DNA from: Corynebacterium lactis
Lineage (GTDB): Bacteria > Actinomycetota > Actinomycetes > Mycobacteriales > Mycobacteriaceae
Length of the DNA stretch: 64,000 nucleotides
Direction: 5' to 3'
Assembly (NCBI RefSeq): GCF_900519355.1
Contig: NZ_ULHE01000005.1
Span: 62,001 to 126,000 of the forward strand
Position 1 is the stretch's first letter; every line of letters begins with the position of its first letter. A program made the translations under genes and the position numbers. Below are positions 27,901 to 37,618 of the stretch, piece after piece. The notes beneath the pieces were generated by a model. The model worked only from the letters and a program-made list of their open reading frames with translations. It was not told where the DNA came from and ran no database searches.

Positions 27901-29196
27901 TTGATTATCGAAACCACCATTGACCGCCCCGCCGCGGGCGGCGAGTTCATCGCGCTTTACGACGGCCGGATCGTCCTAGTCAGGGGAGGCCTACCGGGAG
28001 AGCGGGTGCGGGTGACGATCGAGGACCCGGCCGCACGGTTGTGGCGCGGGCACGTAGTAGAGGTGCTGGATTCGGCGCCGGGGCGAATCGAACAACCGTG
28101 TGAAGCTGCACGTGCCGGCGTCGGCTGCTGCGACTGGGGCTATATTTCACCCGAGGTCGCCGCGGGCTTGAAGGCTGATATTGTTGCGGATTGTTTGCGT
28201 CGCCTGGGGCATTTCGACGTCGATGCGCTCCCTGAGATCAAGGCGGTGGCCTTGAATCCGGCGCTCCGCTGGCGCACGCGGGTTCGTCTCGGCGTCGATA
28301 AGCAGGGACGGGCGGGCCTGCGGAAAGCGGCGTCGCGAGAGCTCGTGGTCGGCATGGACTGCGCGCAGGCGCAGGAGGGGCTGCTGGCGGGGCTGGGTGA
28401 CGCAGGGGCGGTACCAGTTGCTGCCCCGACCGGCAAAGGTCGGCGTCGCCTAAGCCCCGGCGAGCTGTTCGTGGCTATGGACACGGAGGGGCACCGCAGC
28501 GCTGTACACGTCGTCGGCGGTGGAAAGCATCGTCGCGAGTCGGTTATCGAAGGGGCCCCGAGCACTTCGCAGACGGTGCACGCGGTGACCTTCGAGGTGC
28601 CTACAACCGGGTTCTGGCAGGCTCACGCGGCAGCCCCGACGTATTACGCGGACCGCGTGGCGGAGCTCACGCGGCAGTATTCCCCGACCCAGGCGTGGGA
28701 CCTCTACGGCGGCTCGGGTGTCCTCGCGGCCGGGCTGCTGACCGCTATGAACGTGGGCAATGGGGCCGCGGGCAGTGGGGCCGGGGGCAATAGCGATCGC
28801 GTGGACCCCGCGGTGATTTCAGTCGAGAGTCACCCGGCGTCGGCGAGGGCTGGCCGCAGGGCTTTCGCGGGTCTGCCTGTGAAGTTCGTCACTGGCGATG
28901 TGGCACGTGTCGTGAGAAAGTTAGTCTCTAGTCCGCGCGCGCAGGTGCCGCTGCCCGATGTTGTGGTCTTGGATCCGCCCAGGACCGGCGCTGGGGAGGA
29001 AGCAGTTCGGGCCATCGCCTCCGCCGCGCCGAAAGCCGTGGTCCACATTGGCTGCGATCCCGCGACCTTCGCTCGCGATGCGCGTTATTGGGCCGATAGT
29101 GGATACCGTCTGGCGTCGTTGGAGGCAGTCGACGCCTTCCCCATGACGCACCATGTCGAAGTTATCTCCCTGTGGGAAAAGGCCTCCACTGCGTAA
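27901..29196 (+). CDS. TRAM-domain RNA (uracil-5-) methyltransferase, TrmA/RlmD family
   Basis: SAM-dependent enzyme that methylates uridine in tRNA or rRNA. An N-terminal TRAM domain (GRIVLVRGGLPGERVRV) is followed by cysteines that could hold an Fe-S cluster (PCEAA...GVGCCDW), the SAM motif LYGGSGVLA, and the catalytic IGCDPATFARD with its cysteine nucleophile after DPPRTG. I use TTG 27901 (431 aa), with GGAGAG 11 nt upstream; the frame extends to 27679 but overlaps the DUF3710 gene. The modified base is not predictable here. Confidence 0.88.
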   Translation: MIIETTIDRPAAGGEFIALYDGRIVLVRGGLPGERVRVTIEDPAARLWRGHVVEVLDSAPGRIEQPCEAARAGVGCCDWGYISPEVAAGLKADIVADCLRRLGHFDVDALPEIKAVALNPALRWRTRVRLGVDKQGRAGLRKAASRELVVGMDCAQAQEGLLAGLGDAGAVPVAAPTGKGRRRLSPGELFVAMDTEGHRSAVHVVGGGKHRRESVIEGAPSTSQTVHAVTFEVPTTGFWQAHAAAPTYYADRVAELTRQYSPTQAWDLYGGSGVLAAGLLTAMNVGNGAAGSGAGGNSDRVDPAVISVESHPASARAGRRAFAGLPVKFVTGDVARVVRKLVSSPRAQVPLPDVVVLDPPRTGAGEEAVRAIASAAPKAVVHIGCDPATFARDARYWADSGYRLASLEAVDAFPMTHHVEVISLWEKASTA

Positions 29197-29304
29197 GCCT
29201 GCATAAGTTTCGGCAGGCGCCAGGCGGGTCGTTCTCCGGCGCGGGTGCGTCCCGTAGCGCCGCGTCGCCTGGCCTCGGGGACCGATGCAGGGCTTGACGA
29301 CGTG

Positions 29305-30633
29305 CTAGACGCCCGAGATCTCTTCCGTGTTGCGCATCGGTAGGAGCACCTGCTCTCCAATGACATCGCTCAGAAACTCGGCCTGCCAGGGACGTGCGCC
29401 GCGCGTGCTGAGGAAATCGAAGATGTCTGCGGCGTCAGGCAGGCCCCTGGCGTAATCGGAGTGCGACCGGTTGGGCCAGGATTCCTCGGCGGTCGTGTGC
29501 ATCCACCAGACCAGCTCGCAGGTTTGGGCGGACGTGATGACGAGATCGGGGCGAATTCCGAGGCCCTCGGTTGCAACATTGATCGCTGCGTGGGCGCGGT
29601 CGTACAGCGCGGCGGCAGCGGGTGCGTGCTCGACCCACTTCTTGAAGTGCAGTGCGTTGCCCTTCTCCGAGCGTTCGGCGCGGGGCCACGACGCGCTCGG
29701 TGAGTGGAGGGCCCGGTCGATGACGCGGAACCACGACTCGGATGCTCCGTGCTTCTTCCGCGGGAACCCCCGGATCGCGCCCAACTCGCGTTGGGACGTG
29801 GGGACGGATTCTGCAATCGCGCGCAGCGTTTGGTGCGGAAGAATCTTGGTCGGGGAGAGGTCGCGCGCACGGGCTATGCGATCCCGCTCCTCCCACAGCG
29901 CCCGCGCAATGTTGAGTTGTCGGGGCTGCCTTAGTTTGCCGACGCCCTTTAACCTGCGCCAATCCTGGTCAATATCAAGGCCAGCGCTGTACTTCTGGTT
30001 CTCGTGGAGCATATGAGCGCACTCCTGCTCCAACCACTCGTAACGCCCCAATTCCCCCAAGGCGTCGGTGAGTACGATTGCCAACTCTTCGAGCAGCTCG
30101 ACGTCCAGCGCCGCGTAGTCGAGCCATTCCTCAGGCAGTGGGCGCTTCGACCAGTTTTCTTGGCCATGTCCCTTTGCAAGACCTACGTTGAGGAACTCCT
30201 CCGTCAGCGCCGCCAGGTTGGCCCTGCGCGCACCGAGAAGCCGCCCAGCTAGCTCGGTATCGATCAGCTTGTCGGGATAGAGGCCGAGGGCCGCGAGGCA
30301 GGGCAGATCCGAGGGGGCGGCGTGGATAATCCACGTCAAGTCGTTGAGATAGCCACCGAGCTGCGAGATGGCTGCGCGCCCTAGCTCCGGGTCGATGAGA
30401 AAGGTCCCGGCGCCGCGTCGCCGAAGCTGAATGAGAAAGGCTCGGTCGTCGTAGCGGAATGCCGAGGCGCGTTCGGTGTCGACGGCAAGCAGACCCCGTC
30501 CATCGCGCAGCGCTTTCCCCGCCGCGATGATGTCTTCGCGGCGGGAGAGCACCTCTGGGGTGCCGTCAAGGGGCTTGAGGCGAATCTCGAAGTCGTCGCT
30601 AGTGCTGTGCTCTTCTGAATCTGCTGGGTGCAC
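29305..30633 (-). CDS. HRDC-domain ribonuclease D
   Basis: 3'-5' exoribonuclease of the DEDDy class, likely in tRNA 3' maturation. Exo I is LLAVDTERA, Exo II HAAPSDLPCL, Exo III YAALDVELLEEL (YxxxD). An HRDC domain follows in the middle and a C-terminal ~130-residue extension is typical of actinobacterial members. GTG 30633 (442 aa) avoids overlap with the upstream DUF3000 gene, which ends at 30662. Confidence 0.88.
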   Translation of the reverse strand: MHPADSEEHSTSDDFEIRLKPLDGTPEVLSRREDIIAAGKALRDGRGLLAVDTERASAFRYDDRAFLIQLRRRGAGTFLIDPELGRAAISQLGGYLNDLTWIIHAAPSDLPCLAALGLYPDKLIDTELAGRLLGARRANLAALTEEFLNVGLAKGHGQENWSKRPLPEEWLDYAALDVELLEELAIVLTDALGELGRYEWLEQECAHMLHENQKYSAGLDIDQDWRRLKGVGKLRQPRQLNIARALWEERDRIARARDLSPTKILPHQTLRAIAESVPTSQRELGAIRGFPRKKHGASESWFRVIDRALHSPSASWPRAERSEKGNALHFKKWVEHAPAAAALYDRAHAAINVATEGLGIRPDLVITSAQTCELVWWMHTTAEESWPNRSHSDYARGLPDAADIFDFLSTRGARPWQAEFLSDVIGEQVLLPMRNTEEISGV

Positions 30634-30661
30634 GATGATCGAGACCTGACTCGAGTGCCGG

Positions 30662-31243
30662 TTATTGGCCGAGGACCGTGACGCCCACCGGCGGTAGTCC
30701 CGCGACGTTGGCGAGCACCTGGGCAAAGGACTCCACGTGAGCGCGCAGGTCATTGCCACGAGCAGTCCAGGAAGCTCGCATTTCCACCTGGAACGCCTGC
30801 GGCTTGCCTCCGATATCGCCGTAGCGCACCGAGTTCGTCGTGGTCACAGTGCCGCCAAGGCTGGTGTAGGAGGCGCCATTTTCTTCCAGTGCCTCGGTCA
30901 GCCACTGCCAGGCTACCTGCGGCAGCAGAGGATCCTCCGCCAGCGCTGCGTCCATGTCGGCTTGGATGTAGGCCACGAGGCGCATAGAGCCGTCCCACGT
31001 CTCCTCCGAGCGGGGGTCGTGGAGCAGAATCAAACGACCGAACGCGTCTCCCTCTGAGGTCTCGGGAATCGTTGAGCCCTCGGGACGGATCACTTCGAGG
31101 CCAACAGCGTGGCTGAAGGGAGCCAGCTTGTGCGGAGGCCGGACGTTGCCCAAAGAAATCTCCGGGCGCAGTTGGGCAGAGTGCATAGTCTCAACCGCGT
31201 CGAGAAAGGCCTGTGGCGTTGATTCGGTTCCAGTCACGGGCAT
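30662..31243 (-). CDS. DUF3000 domain-containing protein
   Basis: 193-aa actinobacterial protein of unknown function. The family core PEISLGNVRPPHKLAPFSHA and the C-terminal VRYGDIGGKPQAFQVEMRAS are clear. It precedes RNase D by 28 nt on the same strand and is divergent from hemE, the Rv2680-Rv2681 arrangement. Start at ATG 31243; upstream residues in the frame (from 31315) look unrelated. Confidence 0.86.
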   Translation of the reverse strand: MPVTGTESTPQAFLDAVETMHSAQLRPEISLGNVRPPHKLAPFSHAVGLEVIRPEGSTIPETSEGDAFGRLILLHDPRSEETWDGSMRLVAYIQADMDAALAEDPLLPQVAWQWLTEALEENGASYTSLGGTVTTTNSVRYGDIGGKPQAFQVEMRASWTARGNDLRAHVESFAQVLANVAGLPPVGVTVLGQ

Positions 31244-31388
31244 GAACTTAGCTTCGTGGTGGTGGAGTTGGTGGGAGGCGCGCCGAACAGAGGTTTTCGC
31301 GCTCGATAGTGTCACCTTTCTTAATAGTTGTTATCGGGGGTATGAACTTTCCGCGCTCCGTCATAACCATTTCTTAGGTTTTTGGGGC

Positions 31389-32498
31389 ATGATGGTCGCT
31401 ATGAACAACCGTCGCTCCTTGAAAGACGCACCGCTGATTGATGCCGCCTTCGGCAGGACACCGTCTCGTCGCCCCGTGTGGTTTATGCGACAGGCGGGCC
31501 GATCGCTCCCGGAGTATCGCGAGGTTCGCAAAGATATTGCGATGTTGGACTCGTGCTTCCGCCCCGAGCTCCTCGCAGAGATTACGATGCAGCCGGTGCG
31601 CAGGCACGACGTCGATGCGGCGATTTTGTTCTCGGATATCGTTGTCCCGCTGAAGGCCGCCGGCGTCGACCTGGATATCGTCCCGGGCAAGGGTCCCGTC
31701 GTCGATAAGCCGATTCGCACTGCTAGCGACATTGCCGCCCTGCCGGAGGTAACCGAGGAGCAGTTGGCGCCGATCGCCGAGGGCATCGGCCTGATTCTCG
31801 AGGAGCTGACCGACGCGCAGGCTCTCATCGGTTTTGCCGGTGCTCCGTTTACTCTGGCGTCGTACCTCATCGAGGGAGGGCCGTCGCGCAATCACGACCA
31901 GACGAAGGCGTTGATGCACTCGGACCCGGAGCTCTGGCACTCGTTGATGCGCAAGATCACCCCGATGGTCATTACGTTCCTGCGAGCTCAGATTGCAGCT
32001 GGCGTCGATGCCGTGCAGCTTTTTGACTCGTGGGCTGGGTACCTCACGCAGCGCGATTATCGACGGTTCGTGTTGCCGTATTCGACCGAGATCTTTGCCG
32101 CGGTCGCGGATGCGGGGATTCCGCGTATTCACTTCGGAGTAGGTACGGGCGAGCTCCTCGGGGCGATGGCGGAGGCCGGTCCGGAGGTCATGGGTGTGGA
32201 TTGGCGAGTACCCTTGGACGCAGCCGCCTCGCGGATTAGGGCAGCATTGGCGGAAGCGACTCCGGGCGCAGATCCCGAGTCGACGGCGCTGGCGCTGCAG
32301 GGCAACCTCGACCCGGCACTGCTCTTTGCTGGGGAGAAGGCCCTGGAAGCAGAGATCAAGCGGGTGTGCAGCGAGGCCGATCGGGCTATTGCGCGGGGCG
32401 ACGCCCGTGGCCACATTTTCAATCTGGGGCACGGCGTGCTCCCGCACACCGACGCCGAGATGATCACCCGGGCGGTTGAACTGATCCACCAAAACTAA
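31389..32498 (+). CDS. hemE: uroporphyrinogen decarboxylase
   Basis: Converts uroporphyrinogen III to coproporphyrinogen III. The N-terminal signature PVWFMRQAGRSLPEYR and the second signature GFAGAPFTLASYLIEGG are present, with the active-site aspartate in AAILFSDIVVP. About 369 aa; ATGs at 31392 and 31401 are equally possible starts. First gene of a hemE-cgoX-chdC cluster. Confidence 0.96.
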   Translation: MMVAMNNRRSLKDAPLIDAAFGRTPSRRPVWFMRQAGRSLPEYREVRKDIAMLDSCFRPELLAEITMQPVRRHDVDAAILFSDIVVPLKAAGVDLDIVPGKGPVVDKPIRTASDIAALPEVTEEQLAPIAEGIGLILEELTDAQALIGFAGAPFTLASYLIEGGPSRNHDQTKALMHSDPELWHSLMRKITPMVITFLRAQIAAGVDAVQLFDSWAGYLTQRDYRRFVLPYSTEIFAAVADAGIPRIHFGVGTGELLGAMAEAGPEVMGVDWRVPLDAAASRIRAALAEATPGADPESTALALQGNLDPALLFAGEKALEAEIKRVCSEADRAIARGDARGHIFNLGHGVLPHTDAEMITRAVELIHQN

Positions 32499-32581
32499 AT
32501 AGTCCGATAGGTACAAGTCTCGACCGTGCAATCGGAGGTGCTCCGGCGCCTCGGGTCGCGCAGATAGCGTATGAATTCACT

Positions 32582-34054
32582 GTGGTTGTCACACCTCAAA
32601 CCGTAGTAGTCATCGGCGCCGGCATATCCGGCCTCACCAGCGCCTACGAGCTCCGCCGGAAGCTTGGGCGCGGCGCTCGAATCGTTGTAATTGAGAAAGC
32701 CCCGACAATTGGTGGCAAGCTCAAAACGGTCAGCTCTGACCGGGGGCCACTCGAGGTCGGCGCTGAAGCCTATCTCGCCTTCCGCAAGGACGCCACGGAA
32801 TTCTTCTCCCGGCTGGGCCTTGGCGAACAGCTCGTGGCACCGTCGGCGTTGCCCTCCCAGCTCTACGTCGACGGGTCGCTCCGGTCCCTTCCTCGTAACA
32901 CCATCATGGGGGTGCCATCCGGCCCGGAGGGGTTGGAGAGCATCCTCTCTCCCGAGACCCTCGACCGGATTGCGATGGAATCCGACCCTTCCATCTCCGC
33001 CGGAATCCACTGGGTGCCGGGAGATGACGCGAATGTCGGCCAGTTGGTCGAGGCCCGCTACGGTTCGGAGGTCGTGGACCGTATTGTCTCGCCACTGCTT
33101 GGCGGTGTGTACTCGAGTACCGCATATGACCTCGGGCTTCGCGCCACCATTCCGCAACTCGCGGCCGCATTCGACCAGATGGCAAGTGCGGGTGAGTTCG
33201 TCAGCCTGGGCGGCGCGGTCAAAAAGGTTCTCGACGAACGCAAGCGTTTCCAGCAGGCGAGGTTGGGCTCGGAGTCCGTGCACTCGAAGCCACACAGGCC
33301 GGTCGTCTTCCAGACTTTCCGCGACGGATTTGAGGTGCTCTACCGCACGCTGGCCGAGGAGTCCGGGGCCGAGATCCGTCTCAATACCTCTGCCGTTGCC
33401 TTGGCGCGGACCGATACCGGCTTCGCAGTCTCGCTGGAGTCGTCGTCGGAAAGCGAAGGGGGTGTGGAGACCATCGACGCGGACGGCGTTGTTCTGGCGG
33501 CGCCCGCGCACGTGACGGGGCCGTTGCTGGCTGACGTCGCTGCGGATGCCTCGGAGATTATCGGGGGCGTCGACGCAGCGAGCTCCGCCGTGGTCGCGAT
33601 GTGTTTCGATACTTCGGAGGGGCTGCCGGAAATCAACGGGGTTCTGTGTGAGGCCGGGGCGGACCTGTCGGCGAAGGCGTTCACCATTTCCTCGCGGAAG
33701 TGGCCGCATATTGCGCAGCGGTACCCGGCTGTCGTGCGAGCGAGCTTTGGGCGTTTCGACGATGACTCGCACGTGCACCGCACGGACGAGGATCTGCTTG
33801 CGAGGGCGCGACAGGATCTGGCGCGCGCGACCGGATTCACAGCCGAACCGGTCGCGACGATGGTGCAGAGGTGGTGGCGGGGAATTCCCCGGTTCGACGT
33901 TGGGCATGGTCAACTGATGGAATTCGCCCAGGCGAACATCGCGGATGTCCGGGGTCTCGCAGCCTCGGGAGCTTGGCTGAGCGGGCCCGGCATCCCGGAG
34001 TGCATCTCCAATGCCCGTGCGGCGGCCGACAAGGTCGCGGGGGAAATCTACTAG
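32582..34054 (+). CDS. cgoX: coproporphyrinogen III oxidase (HemY-type, CgoX)
   Basis: FAD-dependent oxidase. In Gram-positive bacteria with a ChdC partner, as here, this enzyme (long called protoporphyrinogen oxidase HemY) makes coproporphyrin III. The FAD motif IGAGISGLTSAYELRRKLG is at residues 11-29 and the C-terminal FAD segment (WLSGPGIPECISNARAAADKVA) is intact. 490 aa, GTG start. Between hemE and chdC. Confidence 0.93.
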   Translation: MVVTPQTVVVIGAGISGLTSAYELRRKLGRGARIVVIEKAPTIGGKLKTVSSDRGPLEVGAEAYLAFRKDATEFFSRLGLGEQLVAPSALPSQLYVDGSLRSLPRNTIMGVPSGPEGLESILSPETLDRIAMESDPSISAGIHWVPGDDANVGQLVEARYGSEVVDRIVSPLLGGVYSSTAYDLGLRATIPQLAAAFDQMASAGEFVSLGGAVKKVLDERKRFQQARLGSESVHSKPHRPVVFQTFRDGFEVLYRTLAEESGAEIRLNTSAVALARTDTGFAVSLESSSESEGGVETIDADGVVLAAPAHVTGPLLADVAADASEIIGGVDAASSAVVAMCFDTSEGLPEINGVLCEAGADLSAKAFTISSRKWPHIAQRYPAVVRASFGRFDDDSHVHRTDEDLLARARQDLARATGFTAEPVATMVQRWWRGIPRFDVGHGQLMEFAQANIADVRGLAASGAWLSGPGIPECISNARAAADKVAGEIY

Positions 34055-34094
34055 AGCAGAATAGACTGAGAACGAGTTTTTTTAAGGAGTTATC

Positions 34095-34793
34095 ATGGCG
34101 AAACTGGATTTTAAGAAGCTAAACGAAACCGTGCGCTACACCATGTGGTCTGCGTTCAAGGTCCGCCCTGGCGAGTTGGGCACGGACCGGGCGGAAGCCG
34201 TTGCCAAGACCCAGGAGTTCCTCGACCGCTACGAGGACTCGGACCTGGTCATCCGCGGCTTCTACGATGTTTCCGCGATGCGCGCTGAGGCAGACTACAT
34301 GTTCTGGATCCACGCGGAGAAGATGGAAGACCTGCAGGCCTTCTACAACGCTTTCCTTCGGGAGACGCCTCTCGGTCGCGCGTCTGTGGCCCACTGGTCG
34401 AACGCGGGTCTGCACCGCCCGGCTGAGTTCAATAAGTCTCACCTCCCGTCGTTCATCATGGGCGAGGAGCCCGGACGGTGGATCGCGGTGTACCCGTTTG
34501 TCCGTTCCTACGACTGGTACCTCATGGACGCTGCCAAGCGCCGTAAGATTCTCGCGGAGCACGGCATGGCCGGCCGCGACTACCCGGATGTGCGCGCCAA
34601 CACCGTTCCCGCTTTCGCCCTCGGTGACTACGAATGGATCCTGGCCTTCGAGGGGCCGGAGCTCGATCGCATCGTGGACCTGATGTGGAAGATGCGCTAC
34701 ACCGAGGCTCGCCTGCACGTTCGCGAGGAGATCCCGTTCCACACCGGTCGGCGTGTGGACGACATTGCCGAGATTATTAACGTGCTGCCGTAA
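34095..34793 (+). CDS. chdC: coproheme decarboxylase (HemQ/ChdC)
   Basis: Last step of the coproporphyrin-dependent heme pathway: oxidative decarboxylation of Fe-coproporphyrin III to heme b. It is a chlorite-dismutase-like protein without chlorite activity. The catalytic tyrosine region (RSYDWYLMD) and the proximal histidine region (AEHGMAGRDYPDVRANT) are clear. 232 aa. TAAGGAG lies 5 nt before the ATG; the strong terminator at 34821-34855 closes the operon. Confidence 0.95.
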   Translation: MAKLDFKKLNETVRYTMWSAFKVRPGELGTDRAEAVAKTQEFLDRYEDSDLVIRGFYDVSAMRAEADYMFWIHAEKMEDLQAFYNAFLRETPLGRASVAHWSNAGLHRPAEFNKSHLPSFIMGEEPGRWIAVYPFVRSYDWYLMDAAKRRKILAEHGMAGRDYPDVRANTVPAFALGDYEWILAFEGPELDRIVDLMWKMRYTEARLHVREEIPFHTGRRVDDIAEIINVLP

Positions 34794-34820
34794 TCTGCGG
34801 CCTGAAGCTTTCTAGTTAGA

Positions 34821-34855
34821 TGCCCCCGGCTCCTGGATCATTCGGAGCCGGGGGC
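34821..34855. terminator. hairpin terminator of the heme operon
   Basis: TGCCCCCGGCTCC (34821-34833) pairs with GGAGCCGGGGGCA (34844-34856) around a 10-nt loop, between convergent chdC and msrB. Confidence 0.85.
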
Positions 34856-34951
34856 ATTGCCGTGTCCTGGCGCTACGCCCAAGACGGTGGGGGCGCCTAC
34901 GCGGTGCAGGCCCGATAGCCGGGCACGGGCGGTGTGCGGCGGAAGGAGGGC

Positions 34952-35365
34952 TTAGGCCTCGTCCAACGTCAGCGAGATTGAATTGATGCAGTACCGCAGG
35001 TCCGTCGGGGTGTCGTACCCCTCGCCCTCGAAAACGTGCCCGAGGTGCGATTTGCACCGCGCGCACAGTACCTCGGTGCGCACCATGCCGTGGCTGGTGT
35101 CTTTGCGTTCGATGATGCGGTCGCCGGCCAGGGGCGAAAAGAATGAGGGCCAGCCACAGTGAGAATGGAATTTCTCGGTGGATCGGAAGAGCTCGTAGCC
35201 GCATGCGCGACAGCGGTAGACGCCCTCGGTCTCCGTATCGGTGTACTCGCCGGTAAAGGGGCGTTCGGTTCCGGCTTGGCGAAGTACTTGGTACTCGGCG
35301 GCCGAGAGACGTTCGCGCCACTGTTCGTCAGTGAGATTCCAGTCTTCGTAGCTCTCGTTTGTCAC
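34952..35365 (-). CDS. msrB: peptide methionine-(R)-sulfoxide reductase MsrB
   Basis: Repairs methionine-R-sulfoxide in proteins. 137 aa with two zinc CxxC pairs (CRACG and CARCK), the HCGWPSF motif and the catalytic cysteine in LRYCINSISL. It starts 7 nt after the aftC stop, so co-transcription is expected, the same pairing as Rv2673-Rv2674. Confidence 0.95.
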   Translation of the reverse strand: MTNESYEDWNLTDEQWRERLSAAEYQVLRQAGTERPFTGEYTDTETEGVYRCRACGYELFRSTEKFHSHCGWPSFFSPLAGDRIIERKDTSHGMVRTEVLCARCKSHLGHVFEGEGYDTPTDLRYCINSISLTLDEA

Positions 35366-35372
35366 GGTAGTT

Positions 35373-36713
35373 CTACTCCTGTGTCGCCGTCGCGCGGGGT
35401 TTCCACGTCTGAATCCAGCGGTACCCGGAGGCGAAGCTTCGGCCGCTGCGTACGTCCATGATAGTCATGCGGACCGCAGCGCCGGCGATGACGAGAATGA
35501 GCAGGCCCCAGCCGAAGCAGGCAATCGCGATGGTGAACCACTCCGAGAGGATGTGGCGCGGGGCGATGACCCAGCTCGCGTAGAAGAAGAGCAAGACGGT
35601 GGCGAGCCCCGCCGGCCAACTCAGCATGACTGTTGGCGCCGGGTTGCCATCGTCGTCCTTGACCCCGATAAGTGGGCGGAGGATGGTGAGCACCATCGGA
35701 AGCAGCATCAGCGAGTAGTACTGCTGGCCGAGGGAGGAGAGGAAGAAAGCGCCAGTCAGGAGGAGGCCGGACGTCGTGGCCAGCCAGAACTTCTCATCAC
35801 GGTCGAGCCAACGCAGGAGGAGCACGAGCGCGATCATGACAAAGACGGCGAAGAATAGCTGCCAGAGAAGAATCAGGGTCGGGTGTGCCCCGAGCCAGAC
35901 GAGCTGGCCGGGCAGCGACGCGTTCGCGTAATCACGAACGATGCCGAGGTACGGAATGGTGATGGCGAGATAGTCCTCGGGCTGCACCATGAGCGGCCAG
36001 GCAGCGAGATTCGCCGCGACTACGACGGCGATACCCACGGCAATGGTGGAGAACTGCTTGCGCATGAAGGGCAAGAAGAGCAGCGGCAGGAACACCGGCT
36101 TGATCGCGATGGCAAGGCCGATGATCAGCCCCGCCAACAGATTCTGGCGACGGTCGAGCAGCACCAAATAGAGGACGAGCGCGAGCAGCAGCGATCCATT
36201 GACGTTGGTGAAGTCGATGGTGTTCGTCACCGGCTCGGTGAGAAACGCGATCACGACGACGCCGGGGATGATGGGGCTCGACGCGGCGACGCCCAACCAC
36301 CTCAGCACAACCACAATGGCCAGGACGATCGCTGCGGCCTGGATGAAGGCGAAGATAAGGCGACCCGTGTCGATGGATCCGAACGCCATCATTGGAGAGA
36401 GCAAAAGCGTGGCGCCGGGGGAGTAGAGATAGTGGGGGTCCGTGGCCACGTAGTTCTCGGAGTAGACGGGCACGCCGGACATGAAACGATCGACCGCAGA
36501 CCACACCGTCGTAAAGTCATCCGTCGATGCGAGGTTTTGTGAGAGGAACCAAGCGCGGTTAATAAACTCTACGATTGCGATGGGCCACAAAAAGGCGCAC
36601 AGTGCTCGGGCGAGCTTTGGCGAAAGGCGCGGCACCGCTGGTCCGGGTTCCGAACTGCCAGGAGCCTGATCGGGCGCCGAATCGTCCGTATTCTGCGGGG
36701 TAGTCGAATTCAC
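35373..36713 (-). CDS. aftC: GT87 arabinofuranosyltransferase AftC
   Basis: Polyprenyl-phosphate-dependent glycosyltransferase (GT-C fold, DUF2029/GT87) that would add the alpha-(1,3) arabinose branches of arabinogalactan. 446 aa with about ten hydrophobic helices and a disordered N-terminal 30 residues. The first extracellular loop has the aspartates of the catalytic region (LASTDDFTTVW). The family alone does not separate AftC from mannosyltransferases; the AftC name rests on the msrB neighbour, matching Rv2673-Rv2674. Confidence 0.78.
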   Translation of the reverse strand: MNSTTPQNTDDSAPDQAPGSSEPGPAVPRLSPKLARALCAFLWPIAIVEFINRAWFLSQNLASTDDFTTVWSAVDRFMSGVPVYSENYVATDPHYLYSPGATLLLSPMMAFGSIDTGRLIFAFIQAAAIVLAIVVVLRWLGVAASSPIIPGVVVIAFLTEPVTNTIDFTNVNGSLLLALVLYLVLLDRRQNLLAGLIIGLAIAIKPVFLPLLFLPFMRKQFSTIAVGIAVVVAANLAAWPLMVQPEDYLAITIPYLGIVRDYANASLPGQLVWLGAHPTLILLWQLFFAVFVMIALVLLLRWLDRDEKFWLATTSGLLLTGAFFLSSLGQQYYSLMLLPMVLTILRPLIGVKDDDGNPAPTVMLSWPAGLATVLLFFYASWVIAPRHILSEWFTIAIACFGWGLLILVIAGAAVRMTIMDVRSGRSFASGYRWIQTWKPRATATQE

Positions 36714-36723
36714 ACAACTCAGA

Positions 36724-37539
36724 TTAGTGTGAACGACTGCGGAAATAGCGGAGGAAAAGGTGCGAGTCTCGCACGAGGGTACCGGCTAGAGTGAACGTTC
36801 GAGGTGTCGGTGGAGTGCCTTCGCCATCGGGTGTGCCGAACGTGGCAGGGCCAGCTCCGACCCACGTTGGCGCGACCGTAAGGAATACCTCGTCGACGCA
36901 ATCCTCGAGGAGCGCTTGCCGATAGATCGTCGGCCCGCCCTCCACGTTGATCGCCGAGAAGCCCATCGTGCGAAGGGCTCTCATCGCCTCCGCCACGGTT
37001 GGTGCAGGCAGTTCGATGACGCGCGCCCCAGCCGCTTCGCACGCTTGCCGACGCCGGTGAAAACGTTCTCGCTCCTGCCGTGGCAGCTCGGTTTCGCTCC
37101 GGGTGAAGATGATTGGTGCGTCAGCGCGAGGGGAGGCGTCGGCGCCGGGGAAGAAGGGGAGCGACGTGTCCAGGTCTAGCGAGCGTGACAGGGTAGCCAT
37201 GGCGACATACGGGCGCTGGCCGCGCTGGGCGCGCAACGGTGCCAGCTCTTCCGGGACCTCCACCGGGCCGTAGTTTTCCGCGATGATGGTCCCGGGGCCG
37301 ACGAAAACGGCGTCGGAAAGCGCGCGGAGCGTGTTGAACAGGAGCGCGTCAGTCGCGTTTCCCAGGGCCCCGGAGGTGCCGTCGATCGCCCCGCGGCCAT
37401 CAATGCTGGTGACGGCAATGGCGGTGGTGCAGGGGGAGGGGGCAGACGTGACGGCGGCCGGTGGGGCCGGATCGGGCGAAGGGGGTGCGCAACGGCCCAG
37501 GAAGCGGAGAATTTCGTCCAGGTGAGGCTGTTCGGACAT
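36724..37539 (-). CDS. RibD C-terminal-type pyrimidine reductase
   Basis: NADPH-dependent reductase of the RibD-C/DHFR-like fold, 271 aa, without the deaminase domain. Family motifs are TSIDGRGA, VGPGTIIAENYGP and the substrate/cofactor segment INVEGGPTIYRQALLEDCVDEVF. The mycobacterial counterpart (Rv2671) sits beside aftC and can act as a dihydrofolate reductase analogue, so a riboflavin role is not certain. The start is ATG 37539. Divergent from ferritin, 102 nt apart. It precedes aftC by 10 nt on the same strand. Confidence 0.83.
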   Translation of the reverse strand: MSEQPHLDEILRFLGRCAPPSPDPAPPAAVTSAPSPCTTAIAVTSIDGRGAIDGTSGALGNATDALLFNTLRALSDAVFVGPGTIIAENYGPVEVPEELAPLRAQRGQRPYVAMATLSRSLDLDTSLPFFPGADASPRADAPIIFTRSETELPRQERERFHRRRQACEAAGARVIELPAPTVAEAMRALRTMGFSAINVEGGPTIYRQALLEDCVDEVFLTVAPTWVGAGPATFGTPDGEGTPPTPRTFTLAGTLVRDSHLFLRYFRSRSH

Positions 37540-37618
37540 GAGTGCAACCCTAAGGCCGTGCGGGGCGATAGGCAAGGGCATGCTCAATAGGGTAGGTTGA
37601 TAATGCTTGAAAGGTTCA

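Noticed and set aside
32495..33913. 472-codon frame opposite cgoX
   Set aside because: No recognisable motif; cgoX is clear on the other strand.
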